Positions 7,397-10,393 of a stretch of DNA of 10,393 nt are shown piece by piece; the first letter of the stretch is position 1, and every line of letters begins with the position of its first letter. This DNA comes from Rubrivirga sp. (GTDB lineage Bacteria > Bacteroidota > Rhodothermia > Rhodothermales > Rubricoccaceae): positions 1 through 10,393 of the forward strand of contig JAAXJP010000694.1 in NCBI GenBank assembly GCA_012269805.1, written 5' to 3'. The notes under the pieces are model-generated. The model was given only the letters and a program-made list of their open reading frames with translations. It ran no database searches and had not been told where the DNA came from. The position numbers were made by a program, and so were the translations under genes.

Positions 7397-8241
7397 TGCC
7401 CGCCCCCGTCTTCGACGTCCGCCACGCCACGAGCCCCGCCGAGGCCGCGGGAATGTCCACCGCGCGCCTGCGCGAGACGTTCCTGATTCCCGAGGTCATG
7501 GTCGCCGGCGAGGTCCGGTTGACCTACTCGCACTACGACCGGTTCATCGCGGGCGGCGCCGTGCCCACGGCCGAGCCGCTCGCGCTCGAGACCATCGACC
7601 CGCTCCGGGCCGACTTCTTTCTCGAGCACCGCGAGCTCGGCGTCATCAACGTCGGCGCGGCCGGGACGGTCACGGTCGACGGGGCCGCGTACGCCATCGG
7701 CCACCGCGAGGCGATCTACGCCGGGCGCGGGAGCCGCGAGGTCGCCTTCGCCAGCGACGACGCGGCCGACCCGGCCCGGTTCTACCTCAACTCGGCCCCG
7801 GCCCACGCCGCGTACCCCACGAAGAAGGTGGGCCGCGAGGACGCCGAGGTGGTCGAGGCCGGCGCGGCCGAGACGAGCAACCAGCGGACGATCCGCAAGC
7901 TCATCGTGTCGAGCGTCGTCGACGTGTGCCAGCTCCAGATGGGCATGACCGAGCTCGCCTCGGGCAGCGTCTGGAACACCATGCCGGCGCACACCCACGA
8001 CCGCCGGATGGAGGTCTACTTCTACTTCGGCGTGCCCGAGGGCCAGGCCGTCTGCCACTTTATGGGGCCGCCCGACGAGACGCGCCACGTGTGGATGGCG
8101 GACGAGCAGGCCGTGATCTCGCCGCCGTGGTCGATCCACGCCGGCGCCGGGACGGGCAGCTACACGTTCATCTGGGGGATGGCGGGCGAGAACCTCGACT
8201 ACGGCGACATGGACGCCGTGGACATCCCGGACCTCCGCTAG
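7396..8241 (+). CDS. kduI: 5-dehydro-4-deoxy-D-glucuronate isomerase KduI
   Basis: KduI converts 5-keto-4-deoxyuronate, formed spontaneously from the unsaturated monosaccharide left by polysaccharide lyases, into 2,5-diketo-3-deoxygluconate (EC 5.3.1.17). It has 281 residues (E. coli KduI 278) and a cupin fold. The zinc ligands are present: H199 and H201 in MPAHTHDRRMEVYFYF, E206 in the same stretch and H248 in SPPWSIHAGAGT, matching the His-His-Glu-His set of the E. coli enzyme. Other matches include the N-terminal RLRETFLIPEVMVAGEV and the C-terminal IWGMAGENLDYGDMD. The start overlaps the lacI stop by one base, and the lyase gene begins 3 bases after its stop, so it sits inside the operon. 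The family assignment is secure; it fixes the locus as handling lyase products. Confidence 0.96.
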   Translation: MPAPVFDVRHATSPAEAAGMSTARLRETFLIPEVMVAGEVRLTYSHYDRFIAGGAVPTAEPLALETIDPLRADFFLEHRELGVINVGAAGTVTVDGAAYAIGHREAIYAGRGSREVAFASDDAADPARFYLNSAPAHAAYPTKKVGREDAEVVEAGAAETSNQRTIRKLIVSSVVDVCQLQMGMTELASGSVWNTMPAHTHDRRMEVYFYFGVPEGQAVCHFMGPPDETRHVWMADEQAVISPPWSIHAGAGTGSYTFIWGMAGENLDYGDMDAVDIPDLR

Positions 8242-8244
8242 CCG

Positions 8245-9446
8245 ATGGTCCGCGTCGCGCCCCTCCTCACGCTGGCCCTGGCGGCCTGCGCTCACGCGGC
8301 GCAGGCGCCGCCCGCCTTGCTCGGCCACGACGCCGAGGCGCTGGCGGACGTGCGGGCGCGCTTGGAGGCCGGCGACGAGACGCTCCGCCCCGCGCTCGAC
8401 CGCCTCATCGTCGAGGCCGACGCGGCCCTGGCGGCCGAGTACGCGACGGTCCTCGACAAGGAGGCGCTGCCCCCGAGCGGCGACCCCCACGACTTCTACA
8501 GCCTCGCGCCGTACTGGTGGCCCAACCCGGACACCGACGACGGCCTCCCGTACGTCCGCCGCGACGGCGAGGTGAACCCGGAGTCGCGGTCGCTCGACGA
8601 CCGCTCGCTCGCTGCCATTCTGGAAGCGGTCCCGACACTCGCCTGGGCGTGGTTCTTCACCGGCGACGACCGCTACGCCGAGACCGCCGGCGACCTCCTG
8701 CGGACGTGGTTCGTGGACCCCGCGACGCGGATGACCCCGCACCTCCGCTACGCCCAGGGCGTCCGCGGCCGGAGCGCCGGGCGGATGTACGGGATCATCG
8801 AGACCGCCCGCCTCGCGAGCCTCGTCGACCCGCTCCGCGTGCTCCGGTCGGCCCCGGCGCTCACCGAGGCCGAGTGGGCCGGCCTCGACGGCTGGCTCGG
8901 CGAGTACCTCACGTGGCTCCGCACGAGCGAGTTCGGCCGCGGCGAGGCCTCGCGCCACAACAACCACGCGACGGCTTACGCGCGCAGGCCGTGGCCCTCG
9001 CGCTCTACCTCGGCCAGCGCGACGTGGCCCGCCAGATCCTGGCCGCGTTCCCCGCCCGGCGGATCGACGCGCAGGTGGCGCCGGACGGCCGGCAGCCCGA
9101 GGAGCTCGCTCGGACACGGTCGTTCGGCTATTCCGTGTTCAACCTCCGCTGGGCCTTCTACGCTGCCCGGTTCGCGCCCGCGGTGGGCGTCGACCTCTTC
9201 GGATACGAGTCGGCGGACGGACGGAGTCTCCGGGCCGCGCTCGACTACCTCGTCCCGGTCGCCGATGGCCGAGAGCGCTGGCCGCATCCGCAGATGGAGG
9301 GGACGTGGGGCGGGGCCGAGGCCGCGCTCGCGGGCCTGCTCCGTCAGGCCGCCCTCGCCTACGACGCGCCCGCCTACGAGGCCGCCCGCCACCGCCTCGA
9401 CCCGTCGTCCGACAGCCGCTACCTGCTCCTCTTTCCCACCCGATGA
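8245..9446 (+). pseudogene. Alginate-lyase-family (polyuronate lyase) protein, interrupted by one frameshift
   Basis: Two reading frames together make one protein. The first runs from ATG 8245 to TAC 8977-8979 (245 codons) and the second from GCG 8982 to TGA 9444-9446. Restoring one missing base gives 400 residues, the usual size of the alginate lyase family (Pfam Alginate_lyase type). MVRVAPLLTLALAAC is a signal sequence with lipobox LAAC, so the product is probably an exported lipoprotein. Landmarks are FYSLAPYWWPNPDTDDGLPY (84-103), RGRSAGRMYGIIE (174-186) and NNHATAY (239-245), where the Asn/His pair is the expected catalytic region. After the break come AQAVALALYLGQ and TRSFGYSVFNLRWAF. 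Family members usually read YD.Q, and TACG-CGCGCAG gives Y-D-A-Q if one base (A) is restored. Without repair the first frame runs on to 9792 inside kduD. Substrate could be alginate, glucuronan or another polyuronate. A sequencing error is as likely as a true mutation. Confidence 0.85.
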
Positions 9447-10234
9447 GTCTCGACCTCTTCCAGCTCCACGGCAAGCGGGCGCTCGTGACGGGCGCCACCC
9501 ACGGCCTCGGCATGGCCATGGCCCGTGGCCTCGGCCGCGCCGGCGCCACGCTCGTCGTCAACGGCCACTCGTCGCAGGGGCGGATCGACCGGGCCGTCGA
9601 GAGCTACCGCGCCGACGGCATCGAGGCCCACGGCTACCGCTTCGACGTGACCGATCCCGGCCAGGTCGCCGAGGCGGTCGAGCGGATCGAAGCCGAGGTC
9701 GGGCCGATCGACGTGCTCGTCAACAACGCCGCGGTCATCGACCGGACGCCGCTGCTCGACATGACCGTCGAGGCGTGGGAGAGGGTCGTTAAGACCGACC
9801 TCACGGGCGTGTTCGTGATGAGCCAGCCGGTCGCCCGCCGCATGGTCGAGCGGGGCGGGGGGAAGGTCATCAACGTGTGCTCGATGATGAGCGAGCTCGG
9901 GCGCGACTCGGTCGGCGCCTACGCCGCCGCGAAGGGCGGGCTCAAGATGCTCACGCGGTCGATGGCGACCGAGTGGGGCCGCCACAACGTCCAGGTCAAT
10001 GGCATCGGCCCGGGCTACTTCGCGACCGACCAGACGGCGCCGCTCCGCGAGGCCGGCCACCCGTTCAACGAGTGGATCGTGAGCCGGACGCCGGCCGGCC
10101 GCTGGGGCGACCCCGACGACCTCGCGGGCGCGGCCATCTACCTCGCCTCGTCCGCGAGCGACTTCGTCAACGGCCACGTCCTCTACGTGGACGGCGGCAT
10201 CCTCGCCACCATCGGCCGGCCGCAGGAGGCATGA
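9443..10234 (+). CDS. kduD: SDR-family 2-dehydro-3-deoxy-D-gluconate 5-dehydrogenase (KduD; IdnO-like)
   Basis: A 263-residue SDR with TGATHGLG at 16-23, NNAA at 94-97, catalytic S147, Y160 and K164 (YAAAK), and terminal YVDGGILATIGRP. Next to kduI its expected reaction is NAD(P)H-dependent reduction of 2,5-diketo-3-deoxygluconate to KDG (EC 1.1.1.127). By eye, VINVCSMMSELGRDSVGAY, QVNGIGPGYFATDQT and DFVNGHVLYVDGG resemble gluconate 5-dehydrogenase (IdnO) more than E. coli KduD. So annotation pipelines may call it gluconate 5-dehydrogenase, but context favours the KduD role. The ATG at 9443 overlaps the lyase stop by 4 bases (ATGA); the open frame before it is a shadow of the lyase gene. The protein is complete and its frame is intact. 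Confidence 0.88.
   Translation: MSLDLFQLHGKRALVTGATHGLGMAMARGLGRAGATLVVNGHSSQGRIDRAVESYRADGIEAHGYRFDVTDPGQVAEAVERIEAEVGPIDVLVNNAAVIDRTPLLDMTVEAWERVVKTDLTGVFVMSQPVARRMVERGGGKVINVCSMMSELGRDSVGAYAAAKGGLKMLTRSMATEWGRHNVQVNGIGPGYFATDQTAPLREAGHPFNEWIVSRTPAGRWGDPDDLAGAAIYLASSASDFVNGHVLYVDGGILATIGRPQEA
10224..10229 (+). promoter_or_regulatory. Shine-Dalgarno AGGAGG that helps decide the next start
   Basis: AGGAGG inside the last codons of kduD is the clearest ribosome-binding match in the window. It lies 1 base before the ATG at 10231 and 4 bases before a second in-frame ATG at 10234. The second spacing is nearer the usual range, so translation of the following gene may begin at 10234. The bases also encode Gln-Glu, so chance is possible. 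Confidence 0.4.
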
Positions 10235-10393
10235 TGCGACTCGTCTCCCTGCTCCTCCTGGGCCTGGGGGTCACCCCCGCCAGCGCGCAGACCGCGACGG
10301 TCCGCGTCGAGAACCCGACCGAGGGGGCCCGCCCCGACGAGGTCGTCTCCGTCGCGTGGGACGCGCTCCAGCGCCGCGTGTCCGGCCTCGCGC
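10231..10393 (+). CDS. Exported protein, N-terminus only, DUF4861-like
   Basis: The first 54 codons of a gene cut by the right edge. It opens with MMRLVSLLLLGLGVTPASAQ, a classical signal peptide with likely cleavage after ASA (residue 19), so the product is exported. The mature start TATVRVENPTEGARPDEVV followed by VAWDAL resembles the beginning of DUF4861 proteins, which typically open with a V.NP....R.DEVV.I.W.L pattern and are often encoded beside pectin, alginate or other uronate-degrading genes. Their biochemical role is not well established. It overlaps the kduD stop by 4 bases (ATGA), so it belongs to the operon. A different exported enzyme with a similar N-terminus cannot be excluded from so short a fragment. 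Confidence 0.6.
   Translation, partial: MMRLVSLLLLGLGVTPASAQTATVRVENPTEGARPDEVVSVAWDALQRRVSGLA

Noticed and set aside
8971..8990. Programmed ribosomal frameshift in the lyase gene
   Set aside because: I see no slippery heptamer and no obvious stimulatory element; deletion of one base or a sequencing error explains it more simply.
7228..9117. 629-codon open frame on the minus strand opposite lacI, kduI and the lyase gene
   Set aside because: It is a low-complexity Arg/Val/Gly/Asp-rich translation antisense to three clearly recognised genes, a common effect of very high GC content with G/C at third positions.
8980..9792. Continuation of the first lyase frame into a 515-residue protein ending inside kduD
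   Set aside because: Past 8980 it is Arg/Ser/Pro-rich and unlike any lyase, while another frame carries the conserved C-terminal half.

Overview
This is a very GC-rich, tightly packed bacterial window that reads as one complete metabolic locus: uptake and catabolism of hexuronic acids and of the unsaturated uronates released by a polysaccharide lyase. No phage, IS, CRISPR or RNA gene is visible. The gene content (TRAP transporter, a KduI plus IdnO/KduD-type dehydrogenase pair, an alginate-lyase-family protein, a protein starting like DUF4861) and the high GC suggest a marine Rhodothermota/Bacteroidota relative such as Rubrivirga. That assignment is inference from gene content and composition, not proof.

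Layout. Two operons diverge from a roughly 190 bp AT-richer region (about 6164-6349). Leftward (minus strand): uxaC (uronate isomerase) > dctP > dctQ > dctM (a complete three-part TRAP uptake system) > an SDR probably acting as fructuronate reductase > uxuA (mannonate dehydratase, cut by the left edge). Every junction is either a 4-base stop/start overlap or a gap of 2-4 bases. Rightward (plus strand): a LacI-family regulator > kduI > an alginate-lyase-family gene carrying a frameshift > an SDR in the KduD/IdnO family > the start of an exported DUF4861-like protein cut by the right edge. These are also coupled by 1-4 base overlaps or a 3-base gap.

How the genes fit together. The right operon would cleave a uronic-acid polymer outside the cytoplasm (lyase, DUF4861-like protein) and convert the unsaturated end product through 5-keto-4-deoxyuronate (KduI) and 2,5-diketo-3-deoxygluconate (KduD) to 2-keto-3-deoxygluconate (KDG). 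The left operon would import saturated uronate by TRAP and convert it through fructuronate (UxaC) and mannonate (SDR) to KDG (UxuA). Both arms meet at KDG. KDG kinase, KDPG aldolase and an unsaturated-glucuronyl hydrolase are not in the window. UxuA and a mannonate-forming step point to glucuronate rather than galacturonate as the saturated sugar.

Regulation. A perfect 12-base palindrome with the CG centre typical of LacI-family operators (6166-6177) lies next to the uxaC start. A related 11-base palindrome overlaps the first codons of the lacI gene, and a half site lies at the expected lacI transcription start. A near-consensus sigma-70 promoter (TTGACA, 17 bases, TATTCT) precedes lacI. The most unusual feature is the single-base-type frameshift in the lyase gene at about 8980.
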